Positions 10,837 through 22,556 of a stretch of 64,000 bases of DNA are shown piece by piece. Positions within the stretch are counted from its first letter, which is position 1, and every line of letters begins with the position of its first letter. Origin of the DNA: Neoceratodus forsteri (lineage: Eukaryota > Chordata > Ceratodontiformes > Ceratodontidae); contig CM057456.1 in assembly GCA_016271365.2 (NCBI GenBank), positions 659,645,501 to 659,709,500 of the forward strand, read 5' to 3'. The notes below the pieces were generated by a model. The model searched no databases. It had not been told where the DNA came from and was given only the letters and a program-made list of their open reading frames with translations. The position numbers were made by a program, and so were the translations under genes.

Positions 10837-10955
10837 TATAACACAAGCATGTGCAAAACTTTATTAGTGCCAGATACAAAATGTTAAAAAACACCTAGGT
10901 ACTTTTTAGCATATTACATCTGGCACTAATCCTGTTTTGCACATGCTTGCATTAT
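10837..10955. repeat. Long imperfect hairpin (about 54 bp arms)
   Basis: The left arm 10837-10890 and right arm 10903-10955 are imperfect reverse complements. They share AAGCATGTGCAAAAC and ATTAGTGCCAGAT in opposite orientation, with a 12 bp loop. No ORF is present. It could be a short foldback or MITE; terminal duplications were not found. Confidence 0.6.
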
Positions 10956-13530
10956 AAATAGAATAACAGCTAGGGGACTGTGCATTACAAGGCTATACTA
11001 CCATCGAGAGGTTCCCATGTCCCCAGAACCTTGAGATGGGATTATAGCCAAGCAATCACAGTCCTCTGTCTGTTATTTTATAATATATCAATCCAGGGAG
11101 TTTTCAGTGTTCTGTAGAAATGTGGAAGGCTGCCAGGGTGGTGCAGTGTCTATGCAAGTCTCTTTAAGTCGAGCTGCTTGGCAGGCATTGCTATGGATGC
11201 CAGACCATCAAGACACCTCTAAAGCACCCAGCATGTGTTTTTATTGGTACTTCCTGTGTTTTTTGTTTTGAGTAATTAGATCAGAAAAATGGTGGCATCT
11301 CTATGCTAACACTCTGATGGAGTGAGCGATCTAGTCGTCCGAAGGTCAGGAACCAGAATGAGAAGGAGATGGACCTTTAGCAGTTTGCCATTTACTATAT
11401 GTGGCTGCAGGTAAGTTCTGTTGGTTTTCAGTGAACGGCAAGTCAGCTTTTACTGCCCATGATGGTTACAGTGACAGCCGGCTCCCACTCTGCACGAGCC
11501 ATTCTTGCACTTGCACTGTTCTGTTTCTGTGATAATACTATGATGTTCAGAGCACCGATAGTATTACAGGCTCTGAAATATAGTATTATGGTGCAGAAAT
11601 GATAGTATTATCACTTCTGAACAGTGGTATTACTGGTATTTTTTGTATGCTTTAGTATGGTATAATTTTGATGTATCCACATATTACAATAAACTATGGA
11701 CTACTGTAAGTGCTTTTTTATGGCAATTATGTGCCATTCCCTTGTGACTGAGAATGGGACCCATTGTGTTTGCAGCTGGCAGTAATTAGGGCTGTATTTT
11801 TGTCAGACAAGTTGTGCAAGTCATGTATTATATGATTTTTTCCATTTTTATGAAAATGACAGGATTTTTGTCATTTTCCGTGACAACTCTGTGATTTTGT
11901 TTACATTTTCCATGACAATACCATGATGGGTAGAATTTTCCATGAAAATACCATACATATTGGTGTTTGCAAATTACAGACCCATAATTCTGTGCCTCAC
12001 CACAGCAAAACGCTTGCTCCCTAGTCAGCCCCAGTGTGGGAATCTGGAGCTTGTGTATGAACCCTGTTCTCTGAGATGACGGCACAATGCATTGCCTCCA
12101 GCCACTGGGCCAGCCTAACAATGTCATTCCAAAACATGTATATAGTCATTTAGTCATTGACTGAAAATTGTAACCAGGAAAAGGTACATCGAGCCAAGGC
12201 TCAGGGGAAGGCACTCTAAGACAAAGCTCATTTCCAGATGTGACCTGGGGGAATGGTACAGGAATAAAAAAATATGTAGTATATATAGTGAGAATGAGCC
12301 AGGCAAGATATACAGCAAAATTAATTGTATGGCAATATGTACAATTCAATTATATCATTGCTGATGTGCTGCTACAAAAATATATCAAAACAGAGGTAAT
12401 TTGTTTACTGTACAATGGATCCATGACTCTCTTGATATTTGCTATGATTTCTTTGATTTTGTTATTTTGACCATGACAGTACCATAACGTTCTCCAAATT
12501 TTTCCATGGCAAAGGTGCAACACTAGCAATAATACATACACTGTTAGTATAAAACTCAACAAAAGAGGAAAAACCACAGTCCTTTGGTTTCCTCCCTGCA
12601 TTCACATCAAAACTGTTTTAAATGTAATGGAGGCTGGTCTGCTATCACTATTATCACAGTTCAAAACACTTATTGAATGTTTTCAGTCTTGCCTCCATCC
12701 ACTTTCATGGTGATTAAATCATTGCGCAAAGTTTTCTAGTCCATTGCAATACAGATGAGTTCATGAGATAGCAATTTGCCAAATGTTCCTTTAAATTATT
12801 ACCTTTTGATTTATATTACCTGATGGCAAATAAACCTGCTTATTCTCCTCTACTCTTCTCTGCTCAAAGTCGAGCAGGAATTTATGTGCTCTGATCCTTC
12901 CATAAATGTCAGTGCGCCTGTGATCCGCTCAGAGGCAGCCTTTTTGCATTAAGTGGAATCCTTGCTGTTACAGTAGGAATGTTTTTAATCCTACTATGAG
13001 GGCTGTACTCTAGTAACCATCCTTGATACATGGTGTGCAGATTGAGAACACCATGTCATGGATTGCATTTAGAGAAAGTTAATTGGAAAGACTGATGCCT
13101 CCTGATGAGGGACCTATAATTGTAGTGCAGAAAGCATCCGTAAAACTAATACTACTGATTATTTTTATCTCTAATCACAAATCCTTCTGGACATCTAAAG
13201 CCAGGTTTCATAAATCAATGGTCTGTTAAACAGCAAGTTTCATTGGTCATTAATTTAAGAGAAGGCTTATTTTTAGGTGGATTAAGAAAGCAAACTTATA
13301 CAGTATACTGTAAGTGGCTAGAAAATTGGAAAGGATACTAATACCAATAATTTCACATCGCAGTATAGTTATTTATTTGTAATTTTTGACTTGGAAAAAC
13401 ACACTAAACTGTGGTAGCTTGTTTCCAGGTGTGTCGGGGCAGCGGGGTACTTGGACCTGTTTCATTGACAAGGGAATGTTTGCCGTGACACAGACGGAAC
13501 ACCCTTACTCTTCAGTTTCCCTACTCGAGC
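10956..13530. other. Intergenic repeat-poor stretch
   Basis: No coding region could be supported. 11500-11660 repeats the word ATAGTATTAT several times. 11820-11960 and 12470-12510 share CATGACA/CCATGAC words in both orientations, so 11820-12520 may be a decayed nonautonomous DNA element; this is weak. The short ORFs here show no recognisable domain. Confidence 0.35.
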
Positions 13531-15549
13531 ATGGAGGAGTCTGGAAAGGAGGATGTAATGGCACCCTGGGTGGATGAGACTGCTTCCTTCCCCACTCAGG
13601 ATATTCAGAAAGCTCCTTTACAAACTATTGGCGATTCTTATTGTAATACTGTGATGGTTACCTGTAAGGAGACATCTGGGGTGGTGCCAGGAGATTACCC
13701 TGCCATTGCTGTAGAAGGTGAACAGAGAAGAAAGGTATCTCTGGAGGTACCTCTGAGCCTGTAGCTGCTGCTACTACTGCAGTCTATCCTACTGAAACTG
13801 TTGCTCCACAAGGTATATCTGAGGGTGCAGTCCCTAGCCTGGGACAGGTTGTTGTAACGACATCCAAAGTGCAGATAGCAACTCTGGAAGAGCACCATCT
13901 GGATGAAGAACTTGACAAGAAATGGGCTTCTCTGCGTAAACACATTGGAGAAGAGGAGGAAAGATGTTTGACAGAGACCAATAAATTGAGGTTGGTACAG
14001 CAACTGCACTGCCTGTCACCATCTTAAAGCAATAATGTACTGCAGGGTTCAGAACCTGTTGCTGTGTGCACACAAGGACTCACTTCAGCGGCTCAATCTA
14101 CCACCCCTGCAAGGCCAGCTGTATGCCCCAAATCTTCCTCTGTCAAGCCTCAAGACAGCTGTCAGCCTGAACAGCTGAGCAGCTGTTCTTTTCTTTTGTG
14201 TCAGCAAGGGAGAGGATGCAGAAATTACAGCACATGATGAGGTAAGAGCTGCAGTCCTTAGCTCTGTACACTCAGTGGTGTGGATGTCGCTCTTATTAAA
14301 GTGGGTGGAAGAAAAAATAAGACAATTTGGGTTGGGACTCAGAAGGCTTTGAATGGCTCCCACTAGGATCTTAAGCTCCAAGTCCAGTTTCACTTTATAA
14401 ATGGTGGCTGACTCTCCCGGTATCCAGATGGCCTCCCAACCCTCAAAATCTGCTCAGGCATTATATTTAGCACAAGGCTGCTCCTCCACTGGTTCTCCGG
14501 TCCTTGAAACTGCAGGTACAAGTTTGTTTTTTCCCCAAAATACTAAAATACCGAGGAGCTTTTCTTTTTCACAGAATTATGTACAGGTATTATTTAGACG
14601 TGCTCTAGGGAGCAAAGGGGCCATTTTGGTGGTTCATCCCCCTCAGGTTACTATCTCTGAGAGCCAGACTGACCAAAATACAGATCAGCAGAATGATTTG
14701 ATAAATACCCCTGCAGACACTGTTACTAATCGGGTGCCTGATGTCGCTATAAACCCTGCAACCCCCTCTGAAAACCCTTTGGAGTCTCCTGTGGATTTGG
14801 AACAAAGAAATGAAACAACTTATGGAAATATGTCAGAACCAGGAATGGCAAATGGCCCCAAGATTAGAAATACAAAGGAGGACGTGTTCCCTCACCACCA
14901 CCACCAACACTGGCCTAAACCTATTCCTTCTTCATCCCTGAGGCCAGATCCCACTACATTGTCCATTCTGCCGACATTTGCACATTCAAACACTCACTGG
15001 AACTCATCTTCTTGGGCCAATAATTCCCAATGGAATGAAAGATATTCAGATTTCTTCAGGCCATCCCTGGAACAAGCAAAATGAAATGCTGTAAGGATGA
15101 AATACAGAGGAGAGTTAGAGGAGCCACCTGCCAGAGTCTATATTGTACAAATATTACACACTGACTTTAAAGTGTCTGTTGGAAGCTCAAACTTACTGCA
15201 AAGAACAAACTGCAACTCCATTTAGGACCTGGAAACCTGATTAAGGCATAATACTGCAGAGCACTGGGTAAGAAGGGAGATACACTTTCTACAAAAAGTT
15301 TTATTTGTATTTTTCCTTATTGGCATTAAGCAGAGAATTGCAGATTCCTTTAAAAGGGTAGTAATTTTATAACCAGAGTGAGATACAACTGAATTTGCTT
15401 GAGTGCGGGGGTTGAGACCTAGCATTTTGAAGGATATTTTTGTAACATTTTAAGTGTCCTGCTGGCTGAGAAGTTAATTTTTTAGCCCTGGTTTCACTGA
15501 AAGGTTTTGTGTATTGGAATCAGACATAGCAGTCTGCCTGCATTGAAAA
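13531..15549 (+). pseudogene. Retroelement ORF1 (ZCCHC3-like), 5' part
   Basis: This segment carries degenerate coding sequence, including an open frame of 227 residues (14401-15084) rich in Ser, Thr, Pro, Gln and Asn. A stretch with 'HHHHQH' lies near residue 165. The downstream part is interrupted at about 15550 by a CR1 LINE. The continuation after that insertion encodes a ZCCHC3-like fold and zinc knuckles, so this is most likely the low-complexity N-terminus of a LINE ORF1 (nucleic-acid-binding gag-like protein). Multiple stops separate the frames. Assigning 13531-14400 to the same ORF is tentative. Confidence 0.45.
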
Positions 15550-17950
15550 GGCCTGCTTACATCACAGGTGTCACATCCAAGAGCAAGGTCATTCTCGATG
15601 CCCTGCAGGGGGCAGACCTTAGACAGCTAGTGCTGGAACCCACTCGGAAGGGAGCAATACTAGACCTGGTACTCTCAAATGGAGAGAGGATCACAAATTT
15701 AGAAGTCAGTAGACATCTGGGAACAAGTGACCACTGCACAGTGTGCTTCACAATGAGCACAACCATGGAGATAAGCCATACAAAAACAAGGATACTGGAC
15801 TTTAGAAGGGCTGACTTTGGCAAAATTGGTGAACACCTGAAGAATGCACTAGCAAATGGCCAGATAGGAGGGGTGGAAGAACAATGGAGAAAAATCAAAA
15901 CTGCCATCATAGAGGCAACAAGTCTTTGTGTAAAACAAATAAAGAAAACAAAGCGGAATAAAAAACCACTATGGTTCTCAAAAGAGGTGGCAGGGAAGGT
16001 TAAGGAGAAAAAGGCTGCATTCAAAAAGTATAAGGAATCACAGAGGGAGCACGACAGGGAACTGTATCAATTAAAGCAGAAAGAAGTAGGAAAGGCAGTC
16101 AGAATGGCAAAGGCACAAATCGAGGAAAAATTAGCCAACTCAGTCAAAAAGGGGGATAAAACCTTTTATAGGTACATTAGGGAGCATAGAAAGGTTAAGG
16201 GAGGGATAGTGAAGATTAATAAAGGAGAGGGAGGTGGGCAGAGGGAGACAGTGAAAAGGCAGAGATACTGAATGAATACTTTGCTCAGTATTCACAAAAG
16301 AAGATGAGGAGCAGTTACCTAAACCAGACAATAGAAGCACTCTGGGTAGGGGGTTGATACCAGTCCATTCACAGAAGAAAGAGTCCTGAAAGAACTCCTA
16401 AAACTCAAGGTGGACAAAGCAATGGGGCCTGGCAGGATTCACCCCAGAATCCTAAAAGAACTAAGGGGACCTAGTGACACCACTGACCACACTTTTAACA
16501 AATCATGGCAGGATGGGGTGGTACCTGAGGACTGGAGGAGGGCAGATGTGATTCCCTTTACAAAAGTGGGAGCAAGGCAGAAGCAGGAAACTACAGACCT
16601 GTAAGTTTGACCTCAGTGGTAGGGAAAATGATGAAATCACTTCTGAAAGAAAGAATTGTTGAGCACCTAGAGCCAGCGGGCACAGGACCCAAAGCAACAT
16701 GGATTTACAGCAGGAAGGTCATGTCAGACTAATCTAATTGATTTCTTTGACAGGGTGACAAAGTAATAGACCAGGGAGGGGCTGTGGATATGGCCGACCT
16801 AGACTTTAGCAAGGCATTTGACACAGTCCGCACTAAAGATTAATAATCAAGTTAGCCAGCCTAGGAGTGGGTCCCAGGGTGGTAGCCTGGGTAGCAAACT
16901 GGCTGCACAACAGGACACAGAAGGTAATAGTGAATGGAACACATTCCGAAGAAAGGGGGGGTTACTAGTGGAGTACCTCAGGACTCAGTACTGGGTCCAA
17001 TCCTCTTTAACATCTTTATAAGTGACATTGCAGAGGGTCTGGAGGGAAAGGTATTCCTCTTTGCAGATGACACAAAGATCTGTAACAAGTTGATACAGAA
17101 GAGGGGTAGAAAAGATGAGAAGGGACTGGCAAGGTTGGAGGAATGGTCAGACATATGGCAACTTAGATTCAATGCAAAGAAGTGCAAGTAATGCACCTGG
17201 GAAACAAAACCCAGGAGAAGAGTACAAATAGCAGGGAGGTACTAACAACAACAAAATGGAAAGGGACCTGGAGTAGTCATATCAGATGACCTAAAGGTGG
17301 GTAAGCAATGTGAGAAGTCAGTAAGGAGAGCCAGGGGATACTGGGATGCATAGGAAGGGCATCACAAGTAGAAAAGGAAGTGATTATCCCTCTATACAAA
17401 CAGTTGGTGAGACCCCATCTGAGTACTGTGTGCAGTTTGAGACCCTCATCACGCAAGGACATAGACAGGATGGAAGCAGTCCAAAGGAGGGCAACTAAAA
17501 TGGTGCAGGGTCTACATCAGAAACCATATGAAGAGAGACTGAGAGAGCTTAATATGTATACCCTTGATGAAAGGAGGGACAGGGGGGACATGATAGAAAC
17601 GTTCAAGTACCTCAAGGGAATCAACAAAGTCCAGGAGGGTAGCATCTTTCAGAAAAAGAGATGTGTAAGACAGGGGCACAGTTTAAAGATAGAGGGGGGA
17701 CGGCTCAGGGGTAATGTGAGGAAATTCTTTTTCACGGAGAGAGTGGTGGATACATGGAACAGCCTTCCTGAGGAGGTCGTTGGGTCTAAAACTGGGGGAA
17801 TTCAAACATGCTTGGGACAGACACAAAGCAATTATAGTGCGGGGCTGCAGGAAGCAGGCTGTTGGTTAACTAGAATCTGCAGCTTATCCAGTAGGTAAGG
17901 AAATGGGCAGACTGGGTGGGCCAAGTGGTCCTTTTCTGCCATCAAAGTCA
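15550..17950 (+). pseudogene. CR1 LINE inserted in ORF1
   Basis: This 5'-truncated CR1 is closely related to the copy at 4901-7315. It starts in the endonuclease C-terminus ([20 protein letters not shown]). An uninterrupted 254-residue frame (15507-16271) covers endonuclease end and linker, with LGTSDHCTVCF and the basic KKAAFKKYKESQREHDREL. RT follows in several frames: VPEDWRRADVIPFTKVG near 16520, an intact FADDTK near 17063, QLVRPHLSTVCSLRP near 17400 and RVVDTWNSLPEEVVGS near 17735. Its 3' end lacks the clear terminal octamers seen in the other copy. It is inactive through frameshifts. Confidence 0.87.
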
Positions 17951-18540
17951 AAGTCTACTTAAAGTATGTGCTTTGCTTCTGAACTTTATGCCCTTATCCA
18001 TCCTCTGGACAGTTCTTTTTTTGATGTAAGCTTCAAAACATCTGCAGGCCTGTAGCGTTTCTGGGCAAAATTCCATGAACTTAAGTCATCCCCCTTAAGG
18101 ACCACATTTTTTATTATTTCTCTGACTAAACCAGCTTTCAGAACTATCGCAGTGCTGTTTAAGAATGAGGGGGTGAATGTTGTAGATGTATTGGCTAAGT
18201 CAAAAATGTTTAGTTCTGGGGAGCCCTGAACCAGTTCTTGATTCGGAGAATATTTGGACTGGGGAAGGGGGGTGGAGAATCTGAGTATGATAATACCATT
18301 CAGAACCAGGTTTGCAACATCTGCCTAATTGCTTCTGCTTGGGTAGTGATCAAGGTGTTGTGTTTTATCAAGGGCAACCAAAGGCCTACTACCATTGTGG
18401 ATCAGGGGGTCACCTCAACAGCGCACATGAGAGGGTGAAGTACAGCCCTTTTTCCAAGATTGTACACTTGTCTCAGCATTGCAGAAATGAAATGTGATGC
18501 AGTTGTTTTTTTTTGAGGAAACAGGGCATGTCCAGTCAAG
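17951..18540 (+). pseudogene. ZCCHC3-like ORF1: fold domain and zinc knuckles
   Basis: After the CR1 insertion the ORF1 resumes. FFDVSFKTSAGL and RFWAKFHELKSSPL near 18010-18085, then TIAVLFKNEGVNVVDVLA near 18148, match the domain that precedes the knuckles in ZCCHC3-like proteins. Knuckle remnants follow: YHCGSGGHLNSAH near 18385, SKIVHLSQHC near 18455, and a third beginning at 18493 with GHVQSS. Several zinc-binding Cys are replaced by Tyr, Phe or Ser. The third knuckle is cut off near 18540 by another insertion and resumes at about 19757. Confidence 0.7.
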
Positions 18541-19756
18541 TAGGTAAATCATCAGTCATGTTTTTGAAGGTCAGTCATGAATGATCACTGTGAATCATTA
18601 GATGTTACCATAGGATCATCAAGGGAGATCGTGATCTAAGATCTTCATCTAGTTCATGATTTAATCATCAAAGATGAACTTTCAAATCACCAACTGATGA
18701 TCATTGATTATTTTTGTTAACTTAAATCAGCATGATGGTTGCTGATGATCTGTGGATGATCAAGTGACGATCATTCATGATTATTGATGATTATATTAGT
18801 TCTGTATTGTAGGTTTGTAAATCATGTGAGTAATACTTAAAGTTTTAGCTGTGACTGTTATGAGAATATGTGTTAAATATCAACAAAAGCAAATTAGTTA
18901 CAATAGAAATAATGTGAAGTCAAATTTTAATCTCTTTAGAAAGAGTACATGCAATGTTAGGTGTAGTATTACATTTGCATAGCTCATATGCATATTACAG
19001 AAGTACAGTTTATGAAAAAAAAACAATTGTAATGTCTAGTTTTAATAGAATTTTACCTTGACAGTATTAGTTTGCATATTGTTAGAGGTTCTGAGCACAA
19101 ACAAGGTACCTGTAGGTACTCACCACAACCATAAAAGGAACCACTGAATGGAGCTATGTAAATCAGTTTGAGCCTTAAAGTAGTAGTAGTAAAATTTCAT
19201 GCTGATATTTTCAGAAAAGGATAACCCAGTTGAGCCGGAGCTCATTTTCCGTGGGGTCCCAGTACATACGTACATCAAACATAAAGTTACAGAAATTATA
19301 TGCATTAGCAATATATACAGTATATACAGTTTTAAACAGATATCAAGTTTTCCCATTAATAACACAAATAAGAAGTGAGGTGTCAAAGTAAGTATAATTG
19401 AAGGCAGTGTGTTTGTATAGAACATGTATCATAACTGATAATTCCAATAAATATGTCTGAATAGAAGACAAAATAAATTCCAAAAGTATAGAAAAAAAGA
19501 TAAATTGATTTTTTTTATTTATTACAGTAATCTTAGCCATGGGTACTCTTGAAAAATCACGATGATATGAGAGCAACATTAATCACAATCACCATTTCCA
19601 TAACATCATGTTTTGTGATTGACAGCCATTTAATATTCATGTTTAATCATTATTTATTATGATCACTGTGATGCTTCTTGAAGTTTGAACATGATATTTG
19701 AACACAATTGATAATGATAATGTATGATACCTCATTATAGAATCATCATCTTTTCA
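18541..19756. mobile_element. GATCAT-rich insertion of about 1.2 kb
   Basis: This stretch separates two parts of the ORF1 zinc-knuckle region. Both ends (18541-18800 and 19555-19745) are full of short palindromic words built on GATCAT, ATGAT and AATCATC. The middle is AT-rich without a coding domain. This is what a nonautonomous DNA transposon with subterminal repeats would look like. I could not find convincing long terminal inverted repeats or a target duplication, so class and exact ends are uncertain. Confidence 0.5.
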
Positions 19757-20170
19757 GCTGGGTTTTTACCGTACGTGCACTGCAGATGTGCCTCACATAA
19801 TTTGGACCATGCTGAACAAGAGATGTATGTGAACATGGCACAGAAGAAGGACCCAAGGAAAAATGGGAATACCTCAAACTCGTGCCACCCACACATCTCC
19901 CATGCCCCACTCTCCTTGACTGAGGCAACTGTTCACCCCAGCCACAGGCGGAGCAACTGGAAGAACGCAGAACAGAACCTGTGACTAGTGATGTACCTGT
20001 AGCTGATACAGATCCCCAGGCTCCCTATTAGATCATAGAACAAATAGGTAGCACTCAAAATGTGCCTCAGGAGCCACAGCAAGTAATTCAAACTCCAGTA
20101 AAAATTCAAAAAAGCCACGCTAACTAAAAACAGGCAGTTGTTCTCCAGCATAGCTTGGAAAAGGATAAAA
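19757..20170 (+). pseudogene. ZCCHC3-like ORF1, C-terminal part
   Basis: The frame FLPYVHCRCASHNLDHAEQE near 19757-19820 continues the ORF1 after the last knuckle; such a PYVH-like segment follows the knuckles in related LINE ORF1 proteins. An 86-residue open frame runs to 19984, then stops. The rest to about 20170 is degenerate. No endonuclease or RT follows, so this is a broken 5' part of a LINE or a stand-alone gag-like pseudogene. Confidence 0.5.
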
Positions 20171-20423
20171 ACTATATTATAAATAAAATAACAGAAAGGG
20201 CAGTGGTACCCAAAATGAGTGCTTTTTCAAGGCACCATACCTATCATTCTTTAAAGAAGAAGGGCCTGTATGTGGTAAATCTGGTGGCTTTTATTCACAG
20301 TTTGTTTTTTTCCTTTAATTTGAAGCCCTCACTGGAATGGAGTGGACCTGTATGGGGTAGCCTTTTCAGTGCAATACGTGGGGACTTAAGTGGTGCGATG
20401 TCCCAGTGTTGCTGGCCTGTACC

Positions 20424-20860
20424 TATAGAAACATAGAAACATATCCATGATGACAGAAAAAGACCAGAGCATGGTGGGACAAACAGAGCATCCAGGTGGC
20501 CAATGGCTACTTAAAAAACAGGTTTGGCTACCAGATTTTGAAAGTTATTAGCCAACATGGCAACTTGCGTACAAAGTGATTGCTGAGCCCGTAAAAAGCA
20601 TGGTTACTACAAATATTGGTTTGGCTATGAGATTTTGAAAGATGGTGGCCAAACTGACCACCAGCTCACAAACTGATTTGTCCCACCCTGGACCAGAGGT
20701 CCATCTAGTCTGCACATATTCCCTATAATTCCTGGAACTTTCCCTGGAACCTATTGTTCCTCCAGCTACTAACCCTCCCTGTTCTTTCCCCATTCTCCTC
20801 CCCATAGTCTGTTTTGCTAGCCATTCACAAAATTGGTTCCACACACAGCCTCAGAACTAC
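20424..20860 (-). mobile_element. CR1-type 3' end fragment (minus)
   Basis: The plus strand begins ATAGAAACATAGAAACATA, the reverse of a repeated GTTTCTATG terminus, then GACAGAAAAAGACCAGAG. The sequence continues at 20699 with GTCCATCTAGTCTGC. This is the 3' end common to a CR1-type family, read on the minus strand. It is interrupted at 20470-20690 by a MITE. The 5' limit near 20860 is approximate. Confidence 0.65.
20462..20698. mobile_element. hAT-type MITE with 8 bp target duplication
   Basis: The element occupies 20470-20690. It is flanked by identical 8 bp copies GACCAGAG (20462-20469 and 20691-20698). Its ends match as inverted repeats: CATGGTGGGACAAACAG on the left, and CAGGGTGGGACAAATCAG on the complement of the right. 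An 8 bp duplication and CA-starting termini are hAT hallmarks. At 221 bp and without ORF it is nonautonomous. Removing it restores a continuous CR1 3' end. Confidence 0.85.
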
Positions 20861-21237
20861 AGTATAGTGTCATTTGTGCTTGGGTTCCCTCACACTAGAA
20901 CAAGACTATTTCTTACTGTAGATCCCAGACCCTGTCCCCACTGCTAATCGTATGAACTCACAGACAGATCCCATACTGACCCTCCCCAGCAGTGGACACA
21001 CTTACAATCTATATCCACACCTCTGGGCACCCTCCATGCACCAGACACACAGTCTCCCCAACCACCCCCCCAACCACGACAACCACTGTCATCTATCCTA
21101 GCCATCCACCCTCCCCCAAACACTCCATTTTGCTAATTAAAATATACATCAACAGTACATTTATTCCTTACTGGACTGCTGTGCACTGACTGATCTCTCA
21201 AGTGCTGCTTCTGCTATCCAGTCAGCTCCACATCAGC
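20861..21237. other. No gene seen
   Basis: C-rich, low-complexity sequence near 21000-21120 yields short ORFs rich in Pro and Thr. No domain or repeat landmark was recognised. Confidence 0.4.
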
Positions 21238-21470
21238 AGTTATGAGACCCTGTGGTCTACAGGTTATAGCAGCAGGTTGTAAATTTGAAGATCATGGATT
21301 CTAACTCTGCTACAGCCAAATACACACTCTGACCTTCGGTAAGGCACTTAACCTCCTAGTGCTTCATTCCATACAGCTGAGGAAATGGATACAGCAGGAG
21401 CATAGTGAAAGCACAGTGTGAAATCTCAGCTGAGTTGTCCTGTGTCCTGGCAAAATAAAGCAAACACTTT
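21238..21470 (+). mobile_element. CORE/MIR-like tRNA-derived SINE
   Basis: A degenerate tRNA-like head (TGGTCTACAGGTTATAGC, then GGATTCTAACTC) is followed by CTGACCTTCGGTAAGGCACTTAACCTC. The latter matches the conserved core of MIR/CORE-SINEs. The tail ends near GCAAAATAAAGC. The copy is old and has no clear target duplication. Confidence 0.6.
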
Positions 21471-21501
21471 AAAAATGGCTCACAAAATCAAAGGGTTGGG
21501 G

Positions 21502-22457
21502 CGTGACAGGGAGAGCCTGCCACTCTTAAGGACCGACCTTTCTTAAACCTGTGGCAACAGTTCTTCTGTTTCTTAGCCTAATCTATCCTTTACAGTTTCT
21601 AGTCCATAAGGTTGGCCACCTATGGGCGCCCCCTCCCCTTGACTATGCTATAGTGTCCTCTTTGATATTCCTTTTCCCTCTCAGGTCCTTGTACAGGGAG
21701 GTTATTGTTGTGACCTCTGAGCTGATGTAAAACAGGCTGTGTTCCTCATTGTTGGATTTGGTATGCAATGGCACTATGTCATAAAATACCTTGATGTATA
21801 TAACTTATGTGTATGAAACCTGTAAATGTTGAAAATACCATGGTGCCAGGTGTTTTTGATAAAGGTAAATAGTACTAGTTGACTGTATTGTAGAAGTTAA
21901 GTTACCAGGGTAGAGATATCAGAAAAAACCCTGTTGTGTTGTTAAATGCATGTAAATTGCAGATTGTTTGAGAGCCCTCTTGGCACCATGAATTTCTGCT
22001 GTAAACTGAGCCAGTCTGAAATTTTATGGTGATTTGCAAATACATCCCATGATGCTATGCGTTATTGGGGTATGACCATATGTGTGATGTTGTGTTTCTT
22101 TGAAACTTGGCTTTATTGCCAGTGCCCTTTGGGGTAACCTTGATTCAATGCTTCTGCACTGAGATTCTTTGTCTTTAGCTTGTTTTTTTTTGTTGTTTGT
22201 TTGTTTCATTTGAGCCGCCACCACCCAAACAACAAGATCCACATAGGTGAACCTGAAAAGTTAGATCAGTGGGTCAGTAGGTGCTAAGTGGAGAGGAAGG
22301 ACATGCATAGTCTGTTGCTGCAAACTGATGTATTGAAGAAGAGATATGCCATTTCTGAAGGTTATTTTCTGTATTTTAAATAAACATCACACAGAGATTG
22401 TGTGTTGAACCTGAAGTTCTGCATCTGGTCTGTCTGTTATCCCACAGCTCCTCCTCA
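21502..22457 (+). repeat. Gmr1-type gypsy 5' LTR
   Basis: This matches the split repeat at 27154-27386 plus 31922-32643 along its whole length. It begins CGTGACAGGGAG, where the 3' copy has TGTGACAGGGAG, and ends near CCTCA. An AATAAA-like motif (TAAATAAACATC) lies near 22377. A primer-binding-like TTGGTGTTAGCAGTGGGG follows at 22461, resembling the complement of a tRNA 3' end. The two LTRs differ by scattered substitutions, so insertion is not recent. Confidence 0.85.
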
Positions 22458-22556
22458 TACTTGGTGTTAGCAGTGGGGTGACTTGCTAGAAGCATCTGGA
22501 TTGGCCGAGGAGGGACATTTTGTGATGGATACCACCCAGATATCCCAGGTGGACTG

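Noticed and set aside
18370..18500. Host ZCCHC3 gene
   Set aside because: Zinc-binding cysteines are lost, the frame is broken, and mobile elements interrupt it; a retroelement ORF1 explains it.
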